A stretch of 41,363 nucleotides of DNA, from NCBI GenBank assembly GCA_007694115.1, contig RECJ01000159.1, forward strand, positions 1-41,363, read 5' to 3'. Under the pieces are notes generated by a model. That model searched no databases and had not been told where the DNA came from. It saw only the letters and a program-made list of their open reading frames with translations. The position numbers were made by a program, and so were the translations under genes. Below are positions 17,974 through 25,690 of this stretch, one piece after another (the first letter of the stretch is position 1; each line of letters starts with the position of its first letter). Source of the stretch: Leptolyngbya sp. DLM2.Bin27 (GTDB lineage Bacteria; Cyanobacteriota; Cyanobacteriia; Phormidesmidales; Phormidesmidaceae).

Positions 17974-18391
17974 AAAAATTGGCGCTTCAATCCATCTGAG
18001 CTTGGCCTTAATATTCTCTCTGTGCCCCTAAGTGGGCTAGACCTCTATAATAGGCAAAACAAGCTCAATGCTGTCAGCCCGACGCTGGCTGGCCTGGTTG
18101 GCTCAGAGGTCAACGAGCCTCCAGCTGGCGGTTTTGGTTCCAACCCGTGGCATGACCGCTATTCTCTGACGGGATCATTCGCTCAAGTCAGTATCGGGAG
18201 CGTAGACACGGGCAGGCCTGGGTAGCTGAGTTAGTGAGAGTCGAGATCGGGCTGACAGCCAAGGTCGGGGCAAGAAGCTAGTTGGCGGTTGACCAATTCA
18301 GCTGTCTAACTCAATCGTCCAAGCGGCTGAGGCAAGCGACTTAGACTAGGCGGGCCAAGTCAGTGCAGACACACAACCAGAGAGCGTAGGC
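17974..18391. other. Divergent intergenic region between the LytM-like gene and the Deg protease gene
   Basis: 418 bases that should carry the promoters of both flanking genes. A TATAAT hexamer at 18046-18051 is present on the plus strand, but without a good -35 at 16-18 bases. No supported gene, hairpin terminator or known RNA was seen. Confidence 0.5.
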
Positions 18392-19654
18392 ATGAACTCG
18401 TTGCCAAAACAGTTTACCCAACAGGCGGTGTGGATAGCAGCGGCCCTCATGGTTGGGGGCGGAGCCGGTTGGGCCGGACACCGCTATGTGTCTCAATCAG
18501 ATCGGGCACCCGCAGCCACAGCACCCGATTTAGCCTCGGGTATGCCGTCGCTGCTCAGAACTTCGCTGACCCAAGAGGCCGATTTAGCCCCCGAGGCGCT
18601 GCTGCCTGGTCAAGGGAGCAATAGCAATCAAAACTTTATTGCCCAGGCCGTAGAGCGAGTCGGGCCAGCGGTGGTGCGCATTGACGCCGAGCGGTCAGTG
18701 CCTAGCCTAGCCCCCGACGCCTTCAATAACCCCTTCTTCCGTCGCTTTTTTGAAGAAGAACGGCCCTCGTCAAGCCTGCCCGATCGCCTGGAGCAGGGCA
18801 CTGGCTCAGGGTTTATTCTCGATGCCTCGGGCCAAATTCTCACCAACGCCCACGTGGTAGAAGGGGCCGAAACCGTGCAGGTCACCCTGCGCGACGGGCG
18901 CAAATTTGAGGGCGAGGTGGTCGGAGTTGACTCAGTCACCGATGTCGCAGTGGTCAAAATCGACGCGGCAGACCTACCCACCGTCACGTTAGGCAGCACC
19001 CAAAGCCTGGCCCCTGGCCAGTGGGCGATCGCCATTGGCAACCCCCTCGGCCTCGACAACACCGTCACCGCTGGCATCATCAGCGCCCTGGGGCGCAGCA
19101 GCAATCAGGTGGGCATCCCCGACAAGCGGGTGCAGTTTATCCAAACCGATGCCGCCATCAACCCCGGCAACTCGGGCGGGCCATTGCTCAATGACCGGGG
19201 CGAAGTCATCGGTATGAACACCGCTATTCGCGCCAATGCTCAGGGGCTGGGGTTTGCCATCCCCATCGAAACCGCCAAACGTATCGCCGATGAGTTGTTT
19301 GCCAACGGCGTCGTGCAGCATCCCTTCTTGGGCATTCAAATGGTAGAGCTGTCGGCAGAAATGGTAGAGCGGATCAACCAAGAGCAGCAGCTCAACCTTC
19401 AACTCGCCGATGACAATGAACCCGGTGTCTTAATTGTGGGCGTGCTGCCCAATAGCCCCGCTCGATCGGCGGGCCTAGAGGTGGGGGATGTAATTCGCGC
19501 CATTGATGGCATCTCCGTAGATAGCCCGCCCGACGTGCAGGCCAAGGTAGAAGCTAGCAATATTGGCGACACCCTCAACCTAGAAATTCACCGCGATGGT
19601 CGCGATCAAACCATTGCCGTCAAACCCGCCGCCATGCCCTCTGATTTGCGCTAG
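18392..19654 (+). CDS. Trypsin-like serine protease of the HtrA/Deg family with one PDZ domain
   Basis: 420 residues. An N-terminal hydrophobic helix (about 11-30) acts as a signal or membrane anchor. The protease domain carries the full triad: His154 in TNAHVV, Asp184 in VTDVAVVKI, Ser261 in NPGNSGGPLL. One PDZ domain follows (about 310-412), containing GVLIVGVLPNSPARSAGLEVGD. This matches cyanobacterial HhoA/HhoB/HtrA, which degrade or refold damaged proteins in the periplasm or thylakoid lumen under light and heat stress. Which of the three it is cannot be told from sequence alone. The start at 18392 fits the transmembrane segment. It converges on larB. Confidence 0.95.
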   Translation: MNSLPKQFTQQAVWIAAALMVGGGAGWAGHRYVSQSDRAPAATAPDLASGMPSLLRTSLTQEADLAPEALLPGQGSNSNQNFIAQAVERVGPAVVRIDAERSVPSLAPDAFNNPFFRRFFEEERPSSSLPDRLEQGTGSGFILDASGQILTNAHVVEGAETVQVTLRDGRKFEGEVVGVDSVTDVAVVKIDAADLPTVTLGSTQSLAPGQWAIAIGNPLGLDNTVTAGIISALGRSSNQVGIPDKRVQFIQTDAAINPGNSGGPLLNDRGEVIGMNTAIRANAQGLGFAIPIETAKRIADELFANGVVQHPFLGIQMVELSAEMVERINQEQQLNLQLADDNEPGVLIVGVLPNSPARSAGLEVGDVIRAIDGISVDSPPDVQAKVEASNIGDTLNLEIHRDGRDQTIAVKPAAMPSDLR

Positions 19655-19693
19655 TAAGAGGGGGCAGGGCATCAGGGCGATGCCCGCCTCTGC

Positions 19694-20476
19694 CTATCTT
19701 TCCTGTTTCCCCAGCCGTGCTCCAGTGCGCAAAATCTGCCCAGCCAATACCGCTGCGCCAAAGCCGTTGTCAATGTTGACCACGCCGATGCCTGCGGCGC
19801 AGGAATTGAGCATGGTCAGTAGGGCCGACAGCCCGTTGAAGCTGGCCCCGTAGCCGACGCTGGTGGGCACCGCCACGATCGGACAGTCGGCCAGGCCCGC
19901 AACTACGCTGGGCAATGCGCCTTCCATGCCCGCTACCACAATCAGCACATCTACATCGCGAATCAGCTGGCGGTGGCGCAGCAGCCGGTGCAGCCCGGCC
20001 ACCCCCACATCCCACAGGCGCTTGACCGCAAAGCCGCTGAGCTCAGCGGTGATGGCAGCTTCTTCGGCCACGGGCAGGTCGGCGGTACCAGCGGTGAGAA
20101 TGCCGATGGTGCCAGGGTGCTGGGCCTTCCAGTTGAGGGGGACTAGGGCGCAGATGCGGGCCATATCGTAGTACAGCGCCGCTGGAATCTGCTGCTGCAC
20201 CTGGGCAAATACCTCTGGCTCAATCCGGGTCGCCATCACCACCGGGTTTTGCTGGTGCAGGCTGCGCATGATCTGGACAATCTGGGGCACGGTTTTGCCC
20301 GGCCCCCAGATCACTTCAGGAAAGCCTGTTCTAAGGGTGCGGTGGTGATCGACCTTGGCAAAGTCGTCAATGGGTTCAAAGTCGAGGTACTTAAGCTGGT
20401 CAAAGGCGGTTTCGGGGCTAAGCTGCCCTTGGGAAACAGCGTTGAGCAAGGCGCGCAGGGTATCGGGCTGAGTCAC
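19694..20476 (-). CDS. larB: Nickel pincer cofactor biosynthesis protein LarB
   Basis: 260 residues. The C-terminal two thirds resembles PurE-type AIR carboxylase (GTIGILTAGTADLPVAEEA, VVAGMEGALPSVVAGL, VAVPTSVGYG), the hallmark of LarB. The N-terminal third contains LRALLNAVSQGQLSPETAFDQLKYL. LarB carboxylates and hydrolyses nicotinic acid adenine dinucleotide in the route to the Ni-pincer cofactor of LarA-type racemases. No larC, larE or larA is present in this window, so the rest of the pathway must be elsewhere or LarB works in another context. A candidate small RNA gene lies just beyond its 5' end on the other strand. Confidence 0.93.
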   Translation of the reverse strand: MTQPDTLRALLNAVSQGQLSPETAFDQLKYLDFEPIDDFAKVDHHRTLRTGFPEVIWGPGKTVPQIVQIMRSLHQQNPVVMATRIEPEVFAQVQQQIPAALYYDMARICALVPLNWKAQHPGTIGILTAGTADLPVAEEAAITAELSGFAVKRLWDVGVAGLHRLLRHRQLIRDVDVLIVVAGMEGALPSVVAGLADCPIVAVPTSVGYGASFNGLSALLTMLNSCAAGIGVVNIDNGFGAAVLAGQILRTGARLGKQER

Positions 20477-20589
20477 AGAGCAAGGAGTGGCGGGGTTAGG
20501 AAAAACAAACGCTCAGTCAGCCCCGGTAAGAGCTTTAAAAAACGTCACAGGGTTGACATATCTAGGCTACCTCAGTGACATACGCGGCC

Positions 20590-20658
20590 TCTACATTAAT
20601 TATTAATCGTTCACTCCTCAACACCCTCAGCGCCGGACCTAGCTCCGGCGCTTTTTTG
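20590..20658 (+). ncRNA. Candidate small RNA, possibly Yfr1-like
   Basis: A plus-strand intrinsic terminator stands where no plus-strand gene ends. Just before it lies ACTCCTCAACAC (20613-20624), one inserted A away from ACUCCUCACAC, the unpaired core I recall for the cyanobacterial small RNA Yfr1. A consensus TTGACA (20553-20558) with a weak -10 (TGACAT, 17 bases on) would place a start near 20588, giving ~70 nt, close to Yfr1 length. Against it: the core differs by one base and the 5' stem is weak (ATTAAT pair at 20595-20607). Confidence 0.45.
20629..20657 (+). terminator. Intrinsic terminator not assigned to any protein gene
   Basis: AGCGCCGGA (20629-20637) pairs with TCCGGCGCT (20644-20652), followed at once by a run of six T. 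The nearest plus-strand gene upstream (Deg protease) ends almost 1 kb before and larB lies in between on the other strand. Confidence 0.85.
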
Positions 20659-20843
20659 TTCGTCCTTTTTTGTTTGTCTGTGGGGGAGGGTCACCATCGG
20701 TCGTCGCTGCTGGCTCGCTGGCTTTTTAGGGCCTGGGCATCCGGAAAGCCCAGGGAAGCGCTGTATTAATTAAACACAGTCCATCTGGCCCGCCTTTGGG
20801 CCTAGAGGGTATCAGCTTCTGTCCTGACGCTAATGTAAATCCT

Positions 20844-21206
20844 ATGAAACGGCATCTATGTGCGATCGCCCTGGCCAGTCTGGGGCTCAGTTTCCTCTCG
20901 CTGCCCGCCAGCGCTCGGCCTGAGATTGCCAGTGGTGACCAGCTTTTGACTACCGACATCGACGGCTGCCTGGCCCGGGCCGATCGCCTAATTGCCAACC
21001 TGGGGGTACAGTCTGACCAGGGCAGTATTGACCGCACCGGCTATTTCGAGGATGGTGCCTTTCGCATTCTTTGCTACGGGGCTGGCGATGACAGCAGTCT
21101 AGCGGTGGTGTTTGCCACCCACGAACAGTCAACGGAAGTGGCCTCTAGCTTTGTTCAGATGATGCTGAGCGAGCTGTCGAGCAGCGAGGCGGTTTCTCAG
21201 CAGTAG
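20844..21206 (+). CDS. Small secreted protein, unknown function
   Basis: 120 residues starting at the ATG at 20844. A classic signal peptide (KRH, hydrophobic core, cleavage near LPASA-R) supports this start over the upstream in-frame codon at 20796. The mature part is acidic, has two Cys (in DGCLARAD and RILCYGAG) and ends in a Ser/Glu-rich tail. It may be a small periplasmic or lumenal protein held by a disulfide bond. I do not recognise the family. It converges on the PRK-like kinase gene. Confidence 0.78.
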   Translation: MKRHLCAIALASLGLSFLSLPASARPEIASGDQLLTTDIDGCLARADRLIANLGVQSDQGSIDRTGYFEDGAFRILCYGAGDDSSLAVVFATHEQSTEVASSFVQMMLSELSSSEAVSQQ

Positions 21207-21280
21207 GAGCCCTAGCAGCAGATGCCTGCCGACCCGTTACTTGACCCAGCTGGTGGTGGTTAATGCTCACAGCCTGGGGT

Positions 21281-21310
21281 CTACGGTTCCCGACTGGCCT
21301 TGAACCGTAA
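21281..21310. terminator. Weak stem-loop between convergent genes
   Basis: TACGGTTC (21282-21289) pairs with GAACCGTA (21302-21309) across a 12-base loop. No T-run follows, so it is a low-confidence terminator for the secreted-protein gene or the PRK-like gene. Confidence 0.3.
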
Positions 21311-21376
21311 ACCGCAAACCCCCTAACCGGCCACTGTGGGCTAGGCGGGTTGCTAGATGTCCTTTGGCCAGTCTAC

Positions 21377-22318
21377 CTACTGGTAAATATTGGCCGCCTT
21401 GAGTACGTGGTAGGTGATCAGCAGCTGGGTCAGCGCCAGGGGATAGCTTTGCAGGGTTTCGCCCGTCGTGCCCACCACCTTGCCGATGTCGGTATTGCCC
21501 TCAATGCTGCAAAACTGACCCAGGTAAGGAATCTCATTGCACAGGGTGCGCTCTAGCTCTTGCACCGGCTTTTCGGTGGCGTGACCGTCAATTTCGAGCA
21601 CGTCTACGGGCTTACCCATGTCGCGATCGAGGCCCATGCGCACCGCATCGCTGAGGGAGCCGCCGTTTTTGTCTTCTAAAAGGTGGGTAAAGTCGGGGTG
21701 GGGAATGGTGGGCCGCATTACCAGGCGCACATTGAGCAGTAGCTCATCTTCGCTGCTTTCGTCTTCGGGGGGGTAAAAGCTCACCACTACGTCAGCCCAC
21801 TGCCGCTGGGGGCGAATGAACGCTTCAGAATCACCCTCCCGCGCTTTGATTTGATCGATCACCTCTTCGGCGGTATAGCCTCGCTTGCGGGTGTCGCGCT
21901 TGATCTTCCAGGTGGCACGCAGGTCTTCGGGCGGGGCCAGGTAAACCTTGACATCGTAGGCGTCGCGGCAGGCTCGGGTCGAGTAGCCCAGCAGCCCTTC
22001 GACAATCACAAACCGCTTGGGTTCGATGTATTCGGGGGCGTCAAACCCGCCGCTGGTGTGGTTGTAGATGGGTTTGAGAATGGGCTGCCCGGTACGCAAC
22101 AGACCCAGGTGCTGCTGAATGATGTCGATATAGTTACAGTCGGGGTGCAGGGCAGAGATCCCCATCTCTTTGCGCTGTTTGCGATCGTAGCGGTGGTAGT
22201 CGTCCGTGCAGATGGTGGTGACCTGGTGTTCGCCTAAAATTTGAGCAATGCCTCGCGTCAGGGTTGTTTTACCCGCCGCACTATCACCCACAATGCCAAG
22301 GATTACTGGACGACTCAT
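21377..22318 (-). CDS. Phosphoribulokinase/uridine kinase family protein (PRK-like)
   Basis: 313 residues. P-loop GDSAAGKT (11-18), the DDYHRYDRKQRKEMG segment (39-53) and KPIYNHTSGGFDAPE are clear PRK/uridine-kinase features, so it probably phosphorylates ribulose 5-phosphate or a related sugar or nucleoside. It differs from the canonical cyanobacterial Calvin-cycle PRK as I recall it: the regulatory Cys in the P-loop (GDSGCGKS) is Ala15 here, although the partner Cys (Cys37, TICTDDYH) is kept, and the second C-terminal Cys pair is missing. Thioredoxin/CP12 control of the usual kind is therefore unlikely. It could be a second, redox-insensitive PRK or a kinase for another substrate. Many annotation pipelines would call it phosphoribulokinase. 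Confidence 0.87.
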   Translation of the reverse strand: MSRPVILGIVGDSAAGKTTLTRGIAQILGEHQVTTICTDDYHRYDRKQRKEMGISALHPDCNYIDIIQQHLGLLRTGQPILKPIYNHTSGGFDAPEYIEPKRFVIVEGLLGYSTRACRDAYDVKVYLAPPEDLRATWKIKRDTRKRGYTAEEVIDQIKAREGDSEAFIRPQRQWADVVVSFYPPEDESSEDELLLNVRLVMRPTIPHPDFTHLLEDKNGGSLSDAVRMGLDRDMGKPVDVLEIDGHATEKPVQELERTLCNEIPYLGQFCSIEGNTDIGKVVGTTGETLQSYPLALTQLLITYHVLKAANIYQ

Positions 22319-22681
22319 AGATTTCTCCAGGGGTTTATAGCTAACAGTTAGTTACACCATTGTAGGAACCTGCGGGATCATCACCAAATTTTTCTTGCGC
22401 TGCGTCCAATGGCCTGAGGCCAAAGAGGCCAAAATTGAACAGTGGAGTATGCTCAGTAGCCCATGCGGGTAAGGGCACGGCACTTGCGCCTAGAGTTTTT
22501 TGCGTGAGTTGCCGGAGCCCGTGGCCCCCTCGACCCCAACCACCAACCACGGCTTTGCCAGAGGTTAACTGATCCCAAATCTGAATTACATAACCCCGAT
22601 GCCCCAAAGGCCAAACCCTAGGGGCGAACAGGATTTGCCCTGGTCAATCGGGGGTACCCAAGCAGAATTTGGGATCAGGGG
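22319..22681. other. Intergenic region upstream of the PRK-like gene
   Basis: 363 bases with no supported gene. The part next to the kinase start should contain its promoter. The far half is occupied by an inverted-repeat element at 22565-22685. Confidence 0.55.
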
Positions 22682-22685
22682 TTAA
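22565..22685. repeat. ~120-bp element with terminal inverted repeats
   Basis: The left end TTAACTGATCCCAAATCTG (22565-22583) matches the reverse complement of the right end (22663-22685) except for short gaps, so the ends form a ~19-23 bp inverted repeat. The interior is non-coding. The right end supplies the TAA stop codon of the neighbouring membrane-protein gene, which suggests the element inserted at and replaced its 3' end (inference). Confidence 0.65.
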
Positions 22686-23236
22686 CTCAGCAAAGTGTCA
22701 ATGTCCTGGTCGCGTAGGTAGCCCACTAGCATGGGGCTAACCCCGGTGACTAACGTGATAAACACCACCAGTACCCGCTGCCCCATGTCCAGGCTGCCCA
22801 GCAAATCTCCCAGGGCTACGCTATCGGTAGCCCGTTGGGTGCCGATAAACCAGGCGTTGCAGGTTAGCGATGTCCACAGGTCTACCCCTAGGGCCATGAG
22901 CCACACCAGCCGCAGAAGCAACAGCTGGAAACCGAAGGCACTGTAGCGCTGCCGCCGTTGCCAAATGGGTCGAGTCGAGAAATTGAAGGCCACCACGATT
23001 AGCGCGCCGATCACCCCTAGGCTGATCGTAACTAGGTTGCGGCTGTCTAAAATAATCAAAATTCCCAGCAACGTGGTGATTAAGTCCCACACGGTGCTGA
23101 GCTGGAGCGCCGCCATGAGCACCAGTTTGCGGAGACTGACCGGCGGAGACTGATGCATCGTGCGACCACCCCTGTAGTTAAACTCTTTTGCGATATCTAG
23201 GCCGCGATGGCTGGCTACGTCCTGATGCCAGGTCAT
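22682..23236 (-). CDS. Integral membrane protein, unknown function
   Basis: 184 residues with about four hydrophobic segments (from VLMAALQLSTVWDLITTLLG to VLVVFITLVTGVSPMLVG). The start at 23236 has AGGAGG two bases before ATG, close for a ribosome site. The ATG at 23158 (M-H-Q-S-P-P) with AGGGG ten bases upstream is an equally good choice and gives 158 residues. The last residues (DIDTLLS) lead into a stop codon inside the adjacent inverted repeat, so the C-terminus may have been altered. No family recognised. Confidence 0.72.
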   Translation of the reverse strand: MTWHQDVASHRGLDIAKEFNYRGGRTMHQSPPVSLRKLVLMAALQLSTVWDLITTLLGILIILDSRNLVTISLGVIGALIVVAFNFSTRPIWQRRQRYSAFGFQLLLLRLVWLMALGVDLWTSLTCNAWFIGTQRATDSVALGDLLGSLDMGQRVLVVFITLVTGVSPMLVGYLRDQDIDTLLS

Positions 23237-23419
23237 AGCCTCCTAGTCGATGTCTTTACTCTAGGCCTGGAAGGCGAGAACATGCCGCCAAGGATAGGTT
23301 TCTTTCAAATTTGTTGCGGATGTTTAGGCTAGGCTGCTGGCTTAGGGTTGGGGTTACCCTGACTAGGTTCGGTAAAATGCAGGGAAAACTGACCTTGACC
23401 TGCACTCTCGGTAGACGGC

Positions 23420-24052
23420 ATGGCGATCAAACCCATTCAGTATGAAACGCTGCTCTCGGTCTGCACCGACCACGAAGGAGCGCTAGAACTGCTCAAGCAC
23501 CACCGTCCTTATCTAGAAGCGGTGCCTAGCATGCGGCGACCCGAGGAGAGCGTCATCACTCTGCCCCTGCCCAACATTCGCCTGCGCGATGCCGTACACC
23601 TCAACCCCCACAGCCCCTGCATCGCCCCCGGCGCGGTGATGCCCCTGCCCGGTGATGTGGCGCTGCTGATGTGCGACCCCGAGTGGAAGATCAAAACCGG
23701 CATCGAAATTGTGATCTATATTCATCGCCCCCAGGAAGATTTCTCAGATCTGCTGCTGCGCTGGCGGCATACGCAGATCCTGTGCGATCGCGGCTACGAG
23801 TGGCTGCTGCCGCAAAAATACGATCACCTGCTCAGCGATGGCACCGACAGGCTCCATCCTCTATTTGTCTTGTTTGCAGAAACCCCCGATCACATTCTCA
23901 AGGGGCTGCGGGGGGCGGGCCTGCCCACTGTGGTACTGCCCTTTGAGGCTGAGGCCGCAGCTGATCCTGAACCAGAGAGCACCCTGGAGCTTGGCGACAT
24001 GCCAGGGTTTGACGACATTGATACCAGCGCCCTAGAATCCCCCGATGAGTAA
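23420..24052 (+). CDS. Conserved-looking hypothetical protein upstream of a GT39 glycosyltransferase
   Basis: 210 residues, soluble, no signal peptide. The core (about 1-175) is well structured in composition, with IVIYIHRPQEDFSDLLLRWRH and YEWLLPQKYDHLL; the last 35 residues are acidic and probably disordered. I do not recognise the family. Its stop codon overlaps the start of the next gene by eight bases (ATGAGTAA), so translation of the two should be coupled, and a role in controlling or assisting the glycosyltransferase is plausible. The region before it (23237-23419) is a divergent promoter area. Confidence 0.8.
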   Translation: MAIKPIQYETLLSVCTDHEGALELLKHHRPYLEAVPSMRRPEESVITLPLPNIRLRDAVHLNPHSPCIAPGAVMPLPGDVALLMCDPEWKIKTGIEIVIYIHRPQEDFSDLLLRWRHTQILCDRGYEWLLPQKYDHLLSDGTDRLHPLFVLFAETPDHILKGLRGAGLPTVVLPFEAEAAADPEPESTLELGDMPGFDDIDTSALESPDE

Positions 24053-25664
24053 ACGCTGGGATCTGTTTGTGTCGCCGGTCTGGTACTGGGGCCGCTGGTT
24101 TTTGCTGGGGTTTTTGGCCCTGCGGCTGGTGTTTTGGCTGACGGCCTTTCCGAACCCCGACGAAGCCTACTACTGGCTGTGGGGGCAGCGGCCAGGCTTT
24201 TCCTACTACGACCATCCGCCCTTTCACGCCTGGGTGCAGGGGGCCTTTGGGGCGGCCCTGGGGCGATCTCTCTTTGTGCTGCGGCTGCCCAATGTGGTCA
24301 GTAGCGGCATTTTAGGGTTTACGTTCTACCATATCTGTCGCTACCTCTATGGCGATCCGGGGGGCAATCCGGGGGGCAATCCGGGGGGCGATCCGGCGCG
24401 CGATCGCTTCTGGCTGGTGATGCTGCTCGGGGTGGCGTCACCGCTGTACTTCTGGTATCTCGGGCTGGCCTGGCACGACCACTGGCTGGTCACCTTTGCG
24501 GTGGTCAGCAGTTTTTTATTTGTCCGCTACGTCGATCGCAGCGTCGAGCATCCGGGCCAGGGCAGCGGCTGGGATCTCTACGGGGCGGCGTTTTTTCTGG
24601 GCCTAGCGGGGCTGTGTAAGTACAATGCAGTGTTTGTGGGTCTGGGCTTTTTGGCCCTGATCTTGGTCGATCAGCGCAGGCGACAGGTGCTGCGCGATCG
24701 CCGCCTCTACCTGGCCCTGGGGCTGCTGGCCCTGGTGCTCTCGCCGATTCTGATCTGGAATATTCAGAACGACTTTTTCTCGTTTCGGTTCTACCGCGAT
24801 CGCACCGCCGGCGGCGGGTTCACCCTCAACCTGATCCAGCCCTTGGTGTTTTTGGCCCTGTGTGGCCTCATCCTCGGCCCCATTCAGTCCTGGAGCATTG
24901 GTCGGCTGGTGCGCCAAGGGGGGCGCACCAGCATCGCCCGCAAATCTTGCTATCCAGCCCTGGCGCTATGGGTGTTTGGCCTGTCTACCGCCGCCTTTAC
25001 CGCCCTCTCCACTGTCTCCGTTGCCCTGTTCTACTGGAATATTCTGGCCTACCCGCTGCTGTTTCCCCTGCTCACCGATCAGTTTTACCGCCCCCCATGG
25101 CCCCACCTCGCCCGGCCTCGGCAGTTGGCTACCGCCCAGGGTTTGGGGCTGGTCGTATCAGCGGTTCTTGTGGTCTATTACACCCTGATCCCCCTCGGCA
25201 CCTTCTTTGGTGCTGTGGACCCCGACGGTGCTGCCCTGTTTGGCTGGCCCCAGGTCGCCCAGGCGGTGACAGCCCAGGCCGAAGAGCTTGAGAACCCTCT
25301 GCTGCTCACCACCGACTACCGCTCGGCCTCGGCCCTGGCCTACACCCTCAACAACCCCAACGTGCTGGCCATCTCAGGCCGCCTTGACCAGTTCGACTTT
25401 TGGTACGATGCCCCAGCCCTAGAGGGGCGCGATGCCGTGTTGCTGGGCAACACCTGGCACCCGATTTGCCCCACCCACCGGGCCATGTTTGACCGCGTAG
25501 ACCCAGCCACAACGGTGGAGGTGCGCCGCTTTGGCCGGCTGCTGCAAACCTACGAAATTGTCAGAGGCTACGGCTTTAGGGCAGGGCCAGAGGGCTACCC
25601 CCTCAGCCCTGACTATCCCCTGGCCTTTACCAGCGACGGCGAACAGTGTTTGCCGGAGGAATGA
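24045..25664 (+). CDS. Membrane glycosyltransferase, GT39/PMT (ArnT-like) family
   Basis: 539 residues with about ten to twelve membrane helices. The first loop contains the GT-C signature PNPDEAYYW (Asp39-Glu40) and the downstream YYDHPP, typical of ArnT/PMT-like enzymes that transfer sugars from polyprenyl phosphate donors outside the cytoplasmic membrane. An RDRRLYLALG segment and a C-terminal soluble domain (~400-539) follow. A short loop at about 103-117 is a glycine/proline repeat (GDPGGNPGGNPGGDP) made by a 12-bp tandem repeat. Likely role is glycosylation of a lipid or cell-surface polymer. It overlaps the preceding gene by 8 bases. Confidence 0.9.
   Translation: MSKRWDLFVSPVWYWGRWFLLGFLALRLVFWLTAFPNPDEAYYWLWGQRPGFSYYDHPPFHAWVQGAFGAALGRSLFVLRLPNVVSSGILGFTFYHICRYLYGDPGGNPGGNPGGDPARDRFWLVMLLGVASPLYFWYLGLAWHDHWLVTFAVVSSFLFVRYVDRSVEHPGQGSGWDLYGAAFFLGLAGLCKYNAVFVGLGFLALILVDQRRRQVLRDRRLYLALGLLALVLSPILIWNIQNDFFSFRFYRDRTAGGGFTLNLIQPLVFLALCGLILGPIQSWSIGRLVRQGGRTSIARKSCYPALALWVFGLSTAAFTALSTVSVALFYWNILAYPLLFPLLTDQFYRPPWPHLARPRQLATAQGLGLVVSAVLVVYYTLIPLGTFFGAVDPDGAALFGWPQVAQAVTAQAEELENPLLLTTDYRSASALAYTLNNPNVLAISGRLDQFDFWYDAPALEGRDAVLLGNTWHPICPTHRAMFDRVDPATTVEVRRFGRLLQTYEIVRGYGFRAGPEGYPLSPDYPLAFTSDGEQCLPEE
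24351..24396 (+). repeat. 12-bp tandem repeat inside the glycosyltransferase gene
   Basis: The unit around GGGGGCAATCCG is repeated, coding for Gly-Gly-Asn-Pro and Gly-Gly-Asp-Pro units. The period is a multiple of three, so copy-number change keeps the frame. Confidence 0.85.
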
Positions 25665-25690
25665 GATTTTTTGCAAAATGCCGCTTCACC

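Noticed and set aside
18022-18225. 67-codon plus-strand frame ahead of the Deg protease gene
   Set aside because: No ribosome site or domain and composition not protein-like; it occupies a divergent promoter region.
20575-20769. 64-codon plus-strand frame covering the orphan terminator
   Set aside because: It reads through a strong hairpin and T-run, which argues for a non-coding RNA end, not a gene.
22341-22607. 88-codon minus-strand reading frame upstream of the PRK-like gene
   Set aside because: Low-complexity Gly/Leu text, no ribosome site, and it runs into the inverted-repeat element; no family resemblance.
24351-24396. Possible CRISPR-like repeat
   Set aside because: Units are adjacent, 12 bp long, inside a coding frame, without spacers; no cas genes in the window.
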